Of a stretch of 64,000 nt of DNA, positions 17,667 through 26,588 are shown one piece after another; within the stretch, counting starts at the first letter, position 1; the number at the start of each line of letters is the position of its first letter. The notes under the pieces are model-generated. The model worked only from the letters and a program-made list of their open reading frames with translations, ran no database searches and was not told the origin of the DNA. Origin of the DNA: Puniceibacterium antarcticum (GTDB lineage Bacteria > Pseudomonadota > Alphaproteobacteria > Rhodobacterales > Rhodobacteraceae). Location: the NCBI RefSeq assembly GCF_002760615.1, contig NZ_AWWI01000126.1, forward strand, positions 1-64,000, read 5' to 3'. The position numbers and the translations under genes are program-made.

Positions 17667-17687
17667 GACGATAAAATTGGACGGCGG

Positions 17688-18110
17688 ATGTTACGGATCA
17701 ACGACAGGATTTCGATCGAAGACTGGGAACTGACAGAGCAGTTCATGCGCGCCTCCGGCCCCGGCGGGCAGAACGTGAACAAGGTCTCCTCGGCTGTGGA
17801 ACTGCGGTTCGAGGCAGAGCGTTCCCCGAACCTGCCGCCGCCGGTCAAGACGCGCCTGCGCAAACTGGCCGGGCGGCGCTGGTCCAAGGAAGGCGCGCTG
17901 GTGCTGCAGGTCGACGAAACCCGCAGTCAGGTGCGCAACCGCGAAATCGCCCGCGACCGTCTGACAGAGCTGATCCTGCAGGCCTGCGAAAAACCCAAAC
18001 GGCGCATCCCGACCAAGCCGACACTGGGGTCAAAGAAACGCCGCCTCCTGGCGAAAAAGGTCCGGGGCGAGGTCAAGGCCCTGCGTGGCAAGGTCGAGGG
18101 TGAAAGCTGA
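17688..18110 (+). CDS. arfB: Alternative ribosome-rescue factor ArfB (peptidyl-tRNA hydrolase)
   Basis: The 140-aa protein has the release-factor-like domain with GPGGQNVNKVSS (GGQ at residues 26-28) and the basic C-terminal tail KKRRLLAKKVRGEVKALRGKV. In ArfB that tail enters the empty mRNA channel of a stalled ribosome while GGQ hydrolyses the peptidyl-tRNA. MLRINDRISIEDWEL matches the family N-terminus, so the ATG at 17688 is preferred over the upstream in-frame start. The ribosome site is poor (GGACGGCGG). An intrinsic terminator sits 21 bases upstream and a 16S-complementary leader before that, so expression may be attenuated. smpB, the trans-translation rescue factor, lies 41 kb away in this window. 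Confidence 0.93.
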   Translation: MLRINDRISIEDWELTEQFMRASGPGGQNVNKVSSAVELRFEAERSPNLPPPVKTRLRKLAGRRWSKEGALVLQVDETRSQVRNREIARDRLTELILQACEKPKRRIPTKPTLGSKKRRLLAKKVRGEVKALRGKVEGES

Positions 18111-18171
18111 GCCTGCACAGGTAAACGCCGTCCCTCCGTCCTGCTGATCCAACTCCCTCACCGCGTCGCTA

Positions 18172-18347
18172 GGTGAACTTGGATCGGATATGCGCGGCCT
18201 CTCCGTTTGCCCAAAGGCGAAATCCGATGCATTTTGTGTATACTCACGCATTTCGGGTTTGACCTGAGACAACGGGCATCGGATTTCGCGGTCGACCAAA
18301 GGAAAAGACAGCGCATATCCGATCCAAGTTTAACCCGAAACGCTGTC
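18172..18347. repeat. Palindromic intergenic repeat, copy A (compound)
   Basis: The 102-bp unit (18246-18347) runs from ACGCATTTCGGGTTTGACC to GTTTAACCCGAAACGCTGTC and contains GTCGACCAAAGGAAAAGAC. Here it is extended into a large imperfect palindrome: GGATCGGATATGCGC (18181-18195) pairs with 18311-18325, and GCGAAATCCGATGC (18217-18230) pairs with 18276-18289. It fills the gap between the convergent arfB and TIGR02302 genes. Copies B and C lie near 34.5 and 59.0 kb. Confidence 0.8.
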
Positions 18348-18403
18348 AAACCGGCAACGCTTTGGAACGCGACAGGCGGCAAACGCCCCCCGTCTTATCC
18401 TCC

Positions 18404-21052
18404 TCAGAACCGTTCAAGCAGACGTTCGAGATACTGCAACTCTTCGTCTGGTCGCTCGCCTTCGCCCGAGCGGCGGCGGATCTCGTCCAGCAGTTCCCGG
18501 GCGCGACGATAGACGTCTTCGCCCTGCAGCATCCCCTCTTCGGACCCGAGCTGGCCATTGCTGCCTGCGCTGCGCCCCAGCGGGTCGCTCTGCTGGCCCG
18601 GCTCCGTGCCTTCGGCGGTGCCTTGCTGGCCCTGATTCTGCTGTTGCTCCTGCGCCATCGCCTCACCCAGATTGCGCATGCCTTCACGCAGGGCCTCCAT
18701 TGCTTCGGATTGCCTGTCGATCGCCTCGGCAAGGTCATTGCCGCGCAGGGCCTCTTCGGCGCCCTCCATGGCACCTTCGGCCCGGTCAAGCGCCTCACGC
18801 GCAGCGTCGCCTTCGGCAGTGCCCTGTCCGGGCAGGTTGCCGCGCTGGTTGTTCAGCTCGTCACGCAAGGCGCGCTGGCGCTGTGCCAGATCCTGCTGCA
18901 GCGACTGGCCGCCCTGTCCCGACTGGCCGCCCTGTCCCTGTTGCCCCTGCTGGCCTTGCGATCCCTGGCCCTGCTGCTGCCCTTGAGAGCCCTGTCCCTG
19001 CTGTTGCCCCTGACCCTGTTGCTGGCCCTGACCCTGTTGCTGGCCCTGTCCCTGCTGTTGTCCCTGCTGTTGCCCCTGACCCGGCTGTTGCCCCTGTTGC
19101 CCGGGGTTGAACTGCTCCTGCAGGTCGCGGAACGCCTGATCCGACAGACCCTGCTGTTCGCGCAGCGTCTCGGCCAGCCCGTCCATAGCCTGCTGGCCGG
19201 GCGATCCCTGGCCCTGACCTTGTCCTTGCGTCACGCGCATGTTTTCCATCATCTGCTGCAGCTCTTCCAGCGCCTGCTGCGCCTCGGCCATGCGGCCTTC
19301 TTCCATCAGCTGCTGGATGCGGTCCATCATCGCCTGCAGATCGCTCTGGGTCATTTGCATGCCCGGCTGGTTCTGCGACGTCTGCGACTCCGGGTTCTGC
19401 TCGGCTTCTCTCTGCTGCTCGGCGCTCAGCTGGCGCATGTAATCATCCGTCGCCTCGCGCAGCTCCTGCATCAGCTCGGCGATTTCCTGTTCGGATGCGC
19501 CGTTTTTCATCGCCTCGGACAGCCGCTCCTGCGCCCGTTGCAGCCGTTCGCGCGCATCGTCCAGATTGCCGTCTTCCAGCAGCAGCGCCAGATCCCACAT
19601 GGCCGTGGCCAGCTCGGCCTGCTGATCGTCGTTCATGCCACGATCAGCAAAATTCTCCATCCGCCGCAGGATCGTCTTCAGCCGCAGATAATGCACGGCC
19701 GAACGAAAGATATCGTCGGGTTCATAAGACACGGCGCGCAGGATCTGAGCGATGTCACGGGCATTGTCGCGGTTCCACAGCAGCGCGCGTCGCTGTTCGA
19801 CAATCGCCGCCGCCATGGGGTCAAAGAACCGCCGCCCGGGCAGGGTCATCACTTGGGGCACCGACTCGCCGCTCTGATCCGCCGCATCCAAGACCGAAAG
19901 CGAAATCGTGACCGGAAGGTTCGCCCAAGGGTGTTCCGAGAAATTCTCGATCAGCGTCTCGGTAAATTCGTGCCGGTCACCTGAAATCGGCATTGGCAGC
20001 GGCACCTCGATTGCGGCGCGCGGTTCCGGGTCGATACGCAGCCCATAGCGGCGCTCCACCTCGCCCAGCGCCAGCGTGATCCGGGCCGTGCCCGCAACCA
20101 CGCCGTGATCATCCGTCGCGGCAAACGGGATCGACGTCTCGCCGTCATAGGTTGTCTCAATCTCGCCCTCACGCGTCACGGCAGGGGGGGCATCGGGTGT
20201 CATCATCACATCCCATAAGCGCCCGCCGGGGCCGTCAATGGACAGCGTGCCGGACTGCACGACGCCAAACTCCTGCGCCGTCTCGGGGTTGCCCTCCTCG
20301 GGCAGGGGCGTGCCCGACACGGTTTCGCGCACGCTCAGCGCACCAACCTCGCCATACATCCGCAGCGTGATGCGCGCGCCCTGGGGCACGCTCAGCGCAG
20401 CATCGGTGATGTCGTTCAGATAGACCGTTGGCAGGCGGGTGTATCCCGGCGGCTCCATCCAGCCTTCCCATGTGGGACCAGCGGCCAGCGCGCTGCCCCC
20501 CGGCCCCATGCCGCTGACGGACTGCACCCGCAGAACCGACCCGAACAGCAGCGCCACAAACAGCGCCAGCAGCGCCACATAACGCAGGGCAAAGGGGTCG
20601 TTGCGCGACACCCGCAGATCCGGCTGCACGGCCTTGGCCTCGGCCAGCCGCGCCCGCATGCGCGCCTGATGCGCCCGCCACACCGCAAGCGAGGCCGCAT
20701 CGCTGCCGCCAATCGCCTGAGTGTCCAGCGCACTCTGGATCGGATTGCCGCGCATGGTGGCGTCAAGCCGCGCCAGCGCGCCCTCGCGCGTCGGCATCTC
20801 GAACCGCCGCGTGCCCCAGATCAGGGCCGCCAGCGCCGCAAGACCCAGAACGGCACCCGCCGCCCAGACCACCTCGACCCGCACCAGATCCTGCAGGCCC
20901 AGCATGAGCGCCGCCAGCGCCACAAAGACCACCGACCACAGCGGCCAGAACGTCCGCACCGCCCGTTCCGCCACCATGCCCGCACGGGTCAGCCGCAGCG
21001 GGCGCCGCAGCACCTTGAAGATCTCGGGGGGCAGTGTGTCGGGTGACGCCAT
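18404..21052 (-). CDS. TIGR02302 family membrane protein (DUF4175) with Gln/Gly repeats
   Basis: The 882-aa protein has two N-terminal membrane helices (FWPLWSVVFVALAALMLG and AAGAVLGLAALAALIWG), a third near residue 160, then a long soluble part. The central region is helical with many MQxLM-type heptads. A low-complexity stretch of GQGQQQ units (about 18.9-19.1 kb) follows, and the C-terminus ends with LQYLERLLERF. The family is common in alphaproteobacteria and sits beside lysA, but its function is unknown. The start at 21052 gives the family's usual length. The Gln/Gly block is encoded by repeated CCTGCTG/CCCTG units that could slip during replication. Confidence 0.9.
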   Translation of the reverse strand: MASPDTLPPEIFKVLRRPLRLTRAGMVAERAVRTFWPLWSVVFVALAALMLGLQDLVRVEVVWAAGAVLGLAALAALIWGTRRFEMPTREGALARLDATMRGNPIQSALDTQAIGGSDAASLAVWRAHQARMRARLAEAKAVQPDLRVSRNDPFALRYVALLALFVALLFGSVLRVQSVSGMGPGGSALAAGPTWEGWMEPPGYTRLPTVYLNDITDAALSVPQGARITLRMYGEVGALSVRETVSGTPLPEEGNPETAQEFGVVQSGTLSIDGPGGRLWDVMMTPDAPPAVTREGEIETTYDGETSIPFAATDDHGVVAGTARITLALGEVERRYGLRIDPEPRAAIEVPLPMPISGDRHEFTETLIENFSEHPWANLPVTISLSVLDAADQSGESVPQVMTLPGRRFFDPMAAAIVEQRRALLWNRDNARDIAQILRAVSYEPDDIFRSAVHYLRLKTILRRMENFADRGMNDDQQAELATAMWDLALLLEDGNLDDARERLQRAQERLSEAMKNGASEQEIAELMQELREATDDYMRQLSAEQQREAEQNPESQTSQNQPGMQMTQSDLQAMMDRIQQLMEEGRMAEAQQALEELQQMMENMRVTQGQGQGQGSPGQQAMDGLAETLREQQGLSDQAFRDLQEQFNPGQQGQQPGQGQQQGQQQGQGQQQGQGQQQGQGQQQGQGSQGQQQGQGSQGQQGQQGQGGQSGQGGQSLQQDLAQRQRALRDELNNQRGNLPGQGTAEGDAAREALDRAEGAMEGAEEALRGNDLAEAIDRQSEAMEALREGMRNLGEAMAQEQQQNQGQQGTAEGTEPGQQSDPLGRSAGSNGQLGSEEGMLQGEDVYRRARELLDEIRRRSGEGERPDEELQYLERLLERF
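18905..19110 (-). repeat. Coding tandem repeat for Gln/Gly-rich linker
   Basis: Inside the TIGR02302 gene, 18-24 base units built from CTGTTGCCCCTGACC-like blocks repeat imperfectly and encode GQGQQQ repeats. This is the lowest-complexity coding sequence in the window. Confidence 0.75.
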
Positions 21053-21088
21053 GGGCCGCTCCTGCAGGTCAGCTGCCGGGACGATACC

Positions 21089-22354
21089 CTACAGCCATTC
21101 AGGGATGGTATCGCGGGAAATCATTTCGTCAAAGCTTGGCCGCGCCCGAATGACCGCAAAGTGATCACCTTTCACCAGAACCTCGGGCACCAGGGGCCGC
21201 GTGTTGTATTCCGACGCCATCACGGCCCCATATGCGCCGGCCGAGCGAAACGCGACCAACTCACCTGCCTGTAATTTGGGCATCATCCGCCCCTTGGCAA
21301 AGGTATCGCCGGATTCGCAGACCGGCCCGACGATGTCATAGGGCACCTGTTCGCAGCCCGCCTCGGGCTCGACCACCGGCACGATGTCATGCCAGGCGTC
21401 ATACATGGCCGGACGGATCAGATCGTTCATCGCGCCGTCAAGGATCAGAAACTCGCGCCCCTCCCCCTGCTTGACATAGATCACCTCACTGACAAGCAGC
21501 CCGGCATTGCCCGCAATCAGCCGCCCCGGCTCGATCTCGATCTCGCAGCCCAAATGCCCGACCGTGCGCCGGATCAGCGCGCCATAGTCATTGGGCACTG
21601 GCGGCGCCTCGTTCGAGCGCACATAAGGAATGCCCAGACCCCCGCCCAGATCCAGCCGACGGATGGTGTGGCCATCGGCGCGCAGCTGTTCGGTCAACTC
21701 GGCCACTTTCAGATAGGCCGCCTCGAACGGCGCCAGATCGGTCAGCTGCGATCCGATATGCACGTCGATCCCGATCACCTCGATGCCGGGCAGGGCGGCC
21801 GCCTCGGCATAGACCGCGCGCGCCTTGGCAATGGGAATGCCGAACTTGTTCTCGGATTTTCCGGTGGCGATCTTGGCATGGGTCTTGGCATCCACATCCG
21901 GGTTCACCCGGATGGTGATCGGCGCAACCTTGCCCATCTCCACCGCCACCTGCGACAGCACCACCATCTCCGGCTCGCTCTCGACATTGAACTGTCGGAT
22001 GCCGCCCTCCAGCGCCATGGCAATCTCGGCCCGGGTCTTGCCGACACCGGAAAACACGATCCGCTCGCCCGGCACGCCGGCGGCCTTGGCACGGGCATAT
22101 TCCCCGCCCGACACCACATCCATCCCGGCGCCAAGCGCTGCCAGCGTCTTCAGGATCGCCTGATTGCTCGCCGCCTTCATCGCATAACAGACCAGATGGT
22201 CCATGCCCGCCAGCGCCTCGTCGAACAGCCGGAAATGCCGCTCCAGCGTCGCGGTGGAATAGACATAGAACGGAGTCCCCACCGCCGCCGCGATCTCGCT
22301 CATGGCAACATCCTCGGCAAACAACACGCCGTCGCGATATAGAAAATGGTCCAT
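21089..22354 (-). CDS. lysA: Diaminopimelate decarboxylase
   Basis: The 421-aa fold III PLP enzyme makes L-lysine from meso-diaminopimelate. CYAMKAASN carries the PLP lysine (K60), ENKFGI and the glycine-rich LDLGGGLGIPY bind phosphate, and VGPVCESGDTFAKGR contains the active-site cysteine and glutamate. MDHFLYRDGVLFAEDV is the family's start, and GGAGG lies upstream of the ATG at 22354. The TIGR02302 gene follows 36 bases downstream on the same strand, an arrangement common in this family. Confidence 0.96.
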   Translation of the reverse strand: MDHFLYRDGVLFAEDVAMSEIAAAVGTPFYVYSTATLERHFRLFDEALAGMDHLVCYAMKAASNQAILKTLAALGAGMDVVSGGEYARAKAAGVPGERIVFSGVGKTRAEIAMALEGGIRQFNVESEPEMVVLSQVAVEMGKVAPITIRVNPDVDAKTHAKIATGKSENKFGIPIAKARAVYAEAAALPGIEVIGIDVHIGSQLTDLAPFEAAYLKVAELTEQLRADGHTIRRLDLGGGLGIPYVRSNEAPPVPNDYGALIRRTVGHLGCEIEIEPGRLIAGNAGLLVSEVIYVKQGEGREFLILDGAMNDLIRPAMYDAWHDIVPVVEPEAGCEQVPYDIVGPVCESGDTFAKGRMMPKLQAGELVAFRSAGAYGAVMASEYNTRPLVPEVLVKGDHFAVIRARPSFDEMISRDTIPEWL

Positions 22355-22433
22355 GCCGGCCTCCGTAACTGACGATAACGCCCTTACTGCAGCGCGCCCC
22401 TTACGACCACCCCGAAAAACCAAAGCCCCCGCA

Positions 22434-22505
22434 TCACCTGTCCCCAAATATCCCGGGGAGTCTGAGGGGCTGGCCCCTCAGTCCGGCGGTGCCACAGGCA
22501 CCGCA
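22434..22505 (-). repeat. CCCGGGATATTTG structured repeat, copy 2
   Basis: CCCCAAATATCCCGGGGAG is followed by a perfect 9-bp stem (CTGAGGGGC, TG, GCCCCTCAG at 22462-22481) and an 8-bp stem (GCGGTGCC, ACA, GGCACCGC at 22486-22504). It lies between the lysA start and the thiolase stop, in the thiolase 3' region. The hairpins match copy 1 in position but not in sequence. Confidence 0.75.
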
Positions 22506-22526
22506 ACCACAGGCCGGGTGCAACCG

Positions 22527-23705
22527 TCACACCCGCTCAATCGCCAGCGCGATCCCCTGACCACCGCCGATGCACATGGTGATCAGCGCGCGCCGCCCGC
22601 CCGTCCGCTCCAGCTCATACAGCGCCTTGACCGTCAGGATCGCCCCGGTCGCGCCCACCGGATGCCCGAGCGCAATCGCGCCGCCATTGGGGTTCACGCG
22701 CGCGCCGTCCAGCCCCAGCACCTTGTTCACCGCCAGCGCCTGCGCGGCAAAGGCCTCGTTGCTCTCGATCACATCGAAATCGCCAGCAGACAGCCCGGTC
22801 TTGTCCAGCAGCTTTTGCACCGCCGGCACCGGGCCGATGCCCATCACCTCGGGACGCACCCCGGCATGGGCATAGCCCAGCACCCGCGCCCGCGGTGTCA
22901 GACCGGCAGCCTCCGCTGCGCCCGCCCGCGCCAGCACCAGCGCCGCCGCCCCGTCATTGATCCCGCTGGCATTGCCCGCCGTCACACTGCCGTCCTTCTG
23001 GAACACCGCGCGCAACCCGGCCAGCGCCTCGGCGCTTGTGGCCTTCGGGTGCTCATCCACCTCGAAGGCCACCATATCCCGCTTCACGCGCACCTCGACC
23101 GGCACGATCTGATCGCGGAACCGCCCCTGGGCAATCGCCTCTGCCGCCCGCTGCTGGCTCATCAGGGCAAAGCCATCCTGCGCCTCCCGACTGATGCCAT
23201 GCTCGGCGGCGACATTCTCTGCCGTCACCCCCATATGCCCGGTGCCGAACGGACAGTTCAGCGCGCCCAGCATCATGTCGAGCGTCCGGATATCCCCCAT
23301 CTTCGCCCCCCAGCGCTGATCCGGAATGATGAACGGGCTGCGCGACATGCACTCGGCCCCGCCGGCCAGCGCAAATTCCGCATCGCCCAGCATCAGCGAC
23401 TGCACCGCCGACACAATCGCCTGCGCGCCCGACCCGCACAGCCGGTTGACGTTCATCGCCGGCACGCTGTCGGGAATGCCGGCCTCCATCGCGGCCACGC
23501 GGCTCAGATACATGTCGCGCGGTTCGGTGTTGATCACATGGCCAAACACCACATGCCCGATCTGCCCGCCTTCGACCCCTGCGCGTTCCAGCGCCGCGCG
23601 GGCCACAATGGCCCCCAGCGCAATGGGCGGTGTGGCGGCCAGCGCGCCGCCAAAGGTGCCGATGGCGGTGCGCGCGCCGCTCAGGATAACGATATCGTCT
23701 GACAT
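22527..23705 (-). CDS. Acetyl-CoA acetyltransferase / beta-ketothiolase
   Basis: The 392-aa thiolase keeps all catalytic elements: nucleophile VNRLCGSGAQ (C90), NEAFAAQALA, GGAIALGHPVGATGA (His) and the second cysteine in CIGGGQG. It condenses or cleaves acyl-CoA plus acetyl-CoA. Length and motifs fit biosynthetic thiolases of the PhaA/BktB type; substrate chain length cannot be judged. AAGGAGGAGG precedes the ATG at 23705. It is apparently monocistronic, with a structured repeat after the stop. Confidence 0.93.
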   Translation of the reverse strand: MSDDIVILSGARTAIGTFGGALAATPPIALGAIVARAALERAGVEGGQIGHVVFGHVINTEPRDMYLSRVAAMEAGIPDSVPAMNVNRLCGSGAQAIVSAVQSLMLGDAEFALAGGAECMSRSPFIIPDQRWGAKMGDIRTLDMMLGALNCPFGTGHMGVTAENVAAEHGISREAQDGFALMSQQRAAEAIAQGRFRDQIVPVEVRVKRDMVAFEVDEHPKATSAEALAGLRAVFQKDGSVTAGNASGINDGAAALVLARAGAAEAAGLTPRARVLGYAHAGVRPEVMGIGPVPAVQKLLDKTGLSAGDFDVIESNEAFAAQALAVNKVLGLDGARVNPNGGAIALGHPVGATGAILTVKALYELERTGGRRALITMCIGGGQGIALAIERV

Positions 23706-23868
23706 GGGGTCCTCCTCCTTGGATCTCGGGCCAACTATGCGCAGCCGCAATCCCCGTGTCAGCCGCGACGTTTCGTCAGAACCACCGCCGCCAGAATCCG
23801 GATGCCCTCGCGCAGAGCTGTGCTAGGCTCCCTCCACCTAGCCCCGCAGCACTTCAGAAAGGCGCGTC

Positions 23869-24177
23869 ATGAGTATTTCGCTTCAGGTCCTCTATCCCAC
23901 CACGAATGGCACCCATTTTGACTATGACTATTATCTCGAAAGCCACATGCCGATGGTCGCAACCCACATGGGCGCCTACATCTCGCAGACGCTGGTGACC
24001 AAGGGGCTGGCGGGCGGGCCGGATACGCCTGCGGCGCATTATGCCATTGCCACGATGGTCTTTGCCGATCAGGTTGCCATGGACGCCGCGATGGAAAATG
24101 CCGGTCCCGTCCTCGAGGATATTGTGAATTTCACCGACACCACCCCCCAGATGTTGATTGGCGAGGTCGTGGTCTGA
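23869..24177 (+). CDS. EthD family protein
   Basis: The 102-aa ferredoxin-like alpha/beta-barrel protein has LQVLYPTTNGTHFDYDYYLESHMPM, whose FDxxYYxxxHMP pattern is the EthD signature. EthD was named for ethyl tert-butyl ether degradation, but most family members have no assigned reaction. It is small and cytosolic, and probably dimeric like relatives. AGAAAGG precedes the start. It stands alone upstream of kbl, with an 8-bp hairpin (24186-24213) in between. Confidence 0.85.
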   Translation: MSISLQVLYPTTNGTHFDYDYYLESHMPMVATHMGAYISQTLVTKGLAGGPDTPAAHYAIATMVFADQVAMDAAMENAGPVLEDIVNFTDTTPQMLIGEVVV

Positions 24178-24185
24178 CGCGGTCG

Positions 24186-24213
24186 CGCGGAACGCCGCCA
24201 CCGGTGTTCCGCG
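24186..24213 (+). terminator. Hairpin between EthD gene and kbl
   Basis: CGCGGAAC pairs with GTTCCGCG across a 12-base loop, nine bases after the EthD stop. There is no T-tract, so it is a weak terminator or RNA-stability stem. Confidence 0.4.
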
Positions 24214-24271
24214 TGTCGCATTCCCGCATCCGGTCCTGTATATGTCGCCGTAACAGAACCCGGAGGCACCG

Positions 24272-25456
24272 ATGACACAGGCATTCCTGACCCAGATCAA
24301 AGACACCCTTGCCGAGATCGAGGCAGACGGCCTGCGCAAGGTCGAACGCCCGCTGACCTCGCCCCAGGGCGCGCATATCACCGTGGGCGGGCGCGGCATG
24401 CTCAACCTCTGCGCCAACAACTACCTTGGCCTTGCCGATCACCCCCGGCTGATCGCCGCCGCCAAGGCCGCGATGGACACCCTCGGTTACGGCATGGCCT
24501 CGGTTCGCTTTATCTGCGGCACGCAGGATCTGCACCGCGAGCTGGAACAGAAGCTCGCCGCCTTTCTGGGCAAGGAGGATTCCATCCTCTTTGCCGCCTG
24601 TTTCGACGCCAATGCCGCCGTCTTTGAACCGCTTCTCGGCCCCGAGGATGCGATCATCTCGGACAGCCTCAATCATGCCTCGATCATCGACGGCGTGCGC
24701 CTGTGCAAGGCCAAGCGCTATCGCTACGCCAATGCCGATATGGACGACCTTGAGGCGCAGCTGAAGCAGGCCCGCGCCGATGGGGCCCGCCACATCATGA
24801 TCGCCACCGACGGCGTGTTCAGCATGGATGGCTTCCTCGCCCCGCTGCCGGACATCACCGCGCTGGCCGCAAAATATGACGCGCTGACCATGGTCGATGA
24901 CTGCCACGCCACCGGCTTCATGGGCGCCACGGGGGCCGGCACACCCGAACATTTCGGCGTTGATGTGGACATCCTGACCGGCACGCTGGGCAAGGCGCTG
25001 GGTGGTGCCGTCGGCGGCTATATCGCTGGCCCCCAGCCGGTGATCGACCTGCTGCGCCAACGCGCGCGTCCCTACCTCTTCTCCAACGCCCTGCCGCCCG
25101 CCGTGGTCGCCGCCGGGATCGAGGTGCTCGATCTGGTGAAAAACGGCGACACGCTGCGCGCCAACCTTTTCGAGAACGCCCGCTACTGGCGTGCCGGGCT
25201 GGAAAAGCTGGGCTTTGATGTCCTCCCGGGCGAACACCCGATCATCCCCGTGATGACGCACGAGGCGCGTCTGGCGCAGGACATGGCCAACGGGCTGTTT
25301 GACGAAGGCGTCTATGTCTCTGGTTTCTTCTTTCCGGTGGTGCCCAAGGGGCGCGCCCGGATCCGCACGCAGATGAACGCGGCGCTGAGCCGCGACGATC
25401 TGGACACCGCGCTGACGGCCTTTGGCACGGTCGGCAAAGCCCTTGGAGTGATCTGA
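24272..25456 (+). CDS. kbl: Glycine C-acetyltransferase (2-amino-3-ketobutyrate CoA ligase)
   Basis: The 394-aa PLP enzyme splits 2-amino-3-ketobutyrate with CoA into glycine and acetyl-CoA, the second step of threonine breakdown. Family landmarks are [39 protein letters not shown] and the PLP lysine motif TLGKALGG (K241). Length is normal. tdh starts one base after its stop, so the two enzymes form a two-gene operon that avoids release of the unstable intermediate. Confidence 0.97.
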   Translation: MTQAFLTQIKDTLAEIEADGLRKVERPLTSPQGAHITVGGRGMLNLCANNYLGLADHPRLIAAAKAAMDTLGYGMASVRFICGTQDLHRELEQKLAAFLGKEDSILFAACFDANAAVFEPLLGPEDAIISDSLNHASIIDGVRLCKAKRYRYANADMDDLEAQLKQARADGARHIMIATDGVFSMDGFLAPLPDITALAAKYDALTMVDDCHATGFMGATGAGTPEHFGVDVDILTGTLGKALGGAVGGYIAGPQPVIDLLRQRARPYLFSNALPPAVVAAGIEVLDLVKNGDTLRANLFENARYWRAGLEKLGFDVLPGEHPIIPVMTHEARLAQDMANGLFDEGVYVSGFFFPVVPKGRARIRTQMNAALSRDDLDTALTAFGTVGKALGVI

Positions 25457-25457
25457 A

Positions 25458-26495
25458 ATGCACAATGATATGAAGGCACTGGTCAAGGCCGAAGCGGCCG
25501 AGGGCCTCTGGATGCAGAGCGCCCCGGTGCCTGAAATCGGCCCCGATGATGTGCTGATCCGCATCAACAAGACCGGGATCTGCGGCACCGATGTGCATAT
25601 CTGGAACTGGGATGATTGGGCGCAGCGCACCGTGCCCGTGCCGCTGATCACCGGCCATGAATTCGCCGGTGAAATCGTCGAACTGGGCCGCAATGTGGAC
25701 GGTCTGGAACTGGGCCAGCGTTGCTCGGGCGAGGGGCATCTGATCGGCAAGAAATCCCGGCAGAGCCGTGCCGGCAAATTCCACCTCGACCCTGCCACAC
25801 GCGGCATCGGTGTGAACGAACAGGGCGCGTTTGCGGAATATCTGCGCCTGCCGGCCTTTAACGTCGTGCCGCTGCCCGATGCCATCGATGACGAAATCGG
25901 CGCGATCCTCGACCCCCTCGGCAATGCGGTCCACACCGCGCTCAGCTTTGATCTGGTGGGCGAGGATGTTCTGATCACCGGCGCCGGACCCATCGGCATC
26001 ATGGCCGCCGCCGTCGCGCGGCACGTGGGCGCGCGCCATGTGGTCATAACGGATGTGAACCAGTCGCGGCTGGACCTCGCCGCGCAGGTCACCGATGTGA
26101 CCCCGGTCAATGTCACGACCGAGGATCTGAACGACGTGAAAACCCGGCTCAGGATGAAAGAGGGCTTTGATGTCGGGCTTGAAATGTCCGGCAGCCAGCA
26201 GGCGCTTGATCAGATGGTCGAGGCGCTGGTGATGGGGGGCCGCATCGCCCTGCTTGGCATCCCCCCGGGCAAATCCCCCGTGGACTGGAGCCGTATCGTC
26301 TTCAAGGCGATCACCCTCAAGGGCGTTTATGGCCGCGAGATATTTGAGACGTGGTACAAGATGATCGCCATGCTGGAAAACGGTCTGGACGTGCGCCGCG
26401 TCATCACCCACCGCTTTGGTGTCGATGATTTCGCCGAAGGCTTTGCCGCCATGCGCGCAGGCACCAGCGGCAAGGTGGTGCTGAACTGGCGCTAA
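25458..26495 (+). CDS. tdh: L-threonine 3-dehydrogenase
   Basis: This 345-aa zinc-dependent medium-chain dehydrogenase oxidises L-threonine to 2-amino-3-ketobutyrate with NAD+. It has [14 protein letters not shown] (catalytic zinc Cys), [12 protein letters not shown], and the Rossmann motif [16 protein letters not shown]. The usual structural-zinc cysteine cluster of the family reads differently here ([23 protein letters not shown]), lacking the four clustered cysteines seen in E. coli Tdh. ATG at 25458 has GGAG upstream; an in-frame ATG at 25470 is possible. Confidence 0.95.
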   Translation: MHNDMKALVKAEAAEGLWMQSAPVPEIGPDDVLIRINKTGICGTDVHIWNWDDWAQRTVPVPLITGHEFAGEIVELGRNVDGLELGQRCSGEGHLIGKKSRQSRAGKFHLDPATRGIGVNEQGAFAEYLRLPAFNVVPLPDAIDDEIGAILDPLGNAVHTALSFDLVGEDVLITGAGPIGIMAAAVARHVGARHVVITDVNQSRLDLAAQVTDVTPVNVTTEDLNDVKTRLRMKEGFDVGLEMSGSQQALDQMVEALVMGGRIALLGIPPGKSPVDWSRIVFKAITLKGVYGREIFETWYKMIAMLENGLDVRRVITHRFGVDDFAEGFAAMRAGTSGKVVLNWR

Positions 26496-26588
26496 GGCCT
26501 GTCGCTTTCCTGTACCGTCATCCGCCAGCTCAAGGCATCTGAAAATGCGCTCGGGCCGGCGGATAACTGGGCGGCTCTGACCAGATCG

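Noticed and set aside
18362-19984. Leu-rich plus-strand frame opposite TIGR02302, looking like a membrane protein
   Set aside because: The leucine runs are the antisense of Gln/Gly codon repeats; no ribosome site and no helical periodicity.
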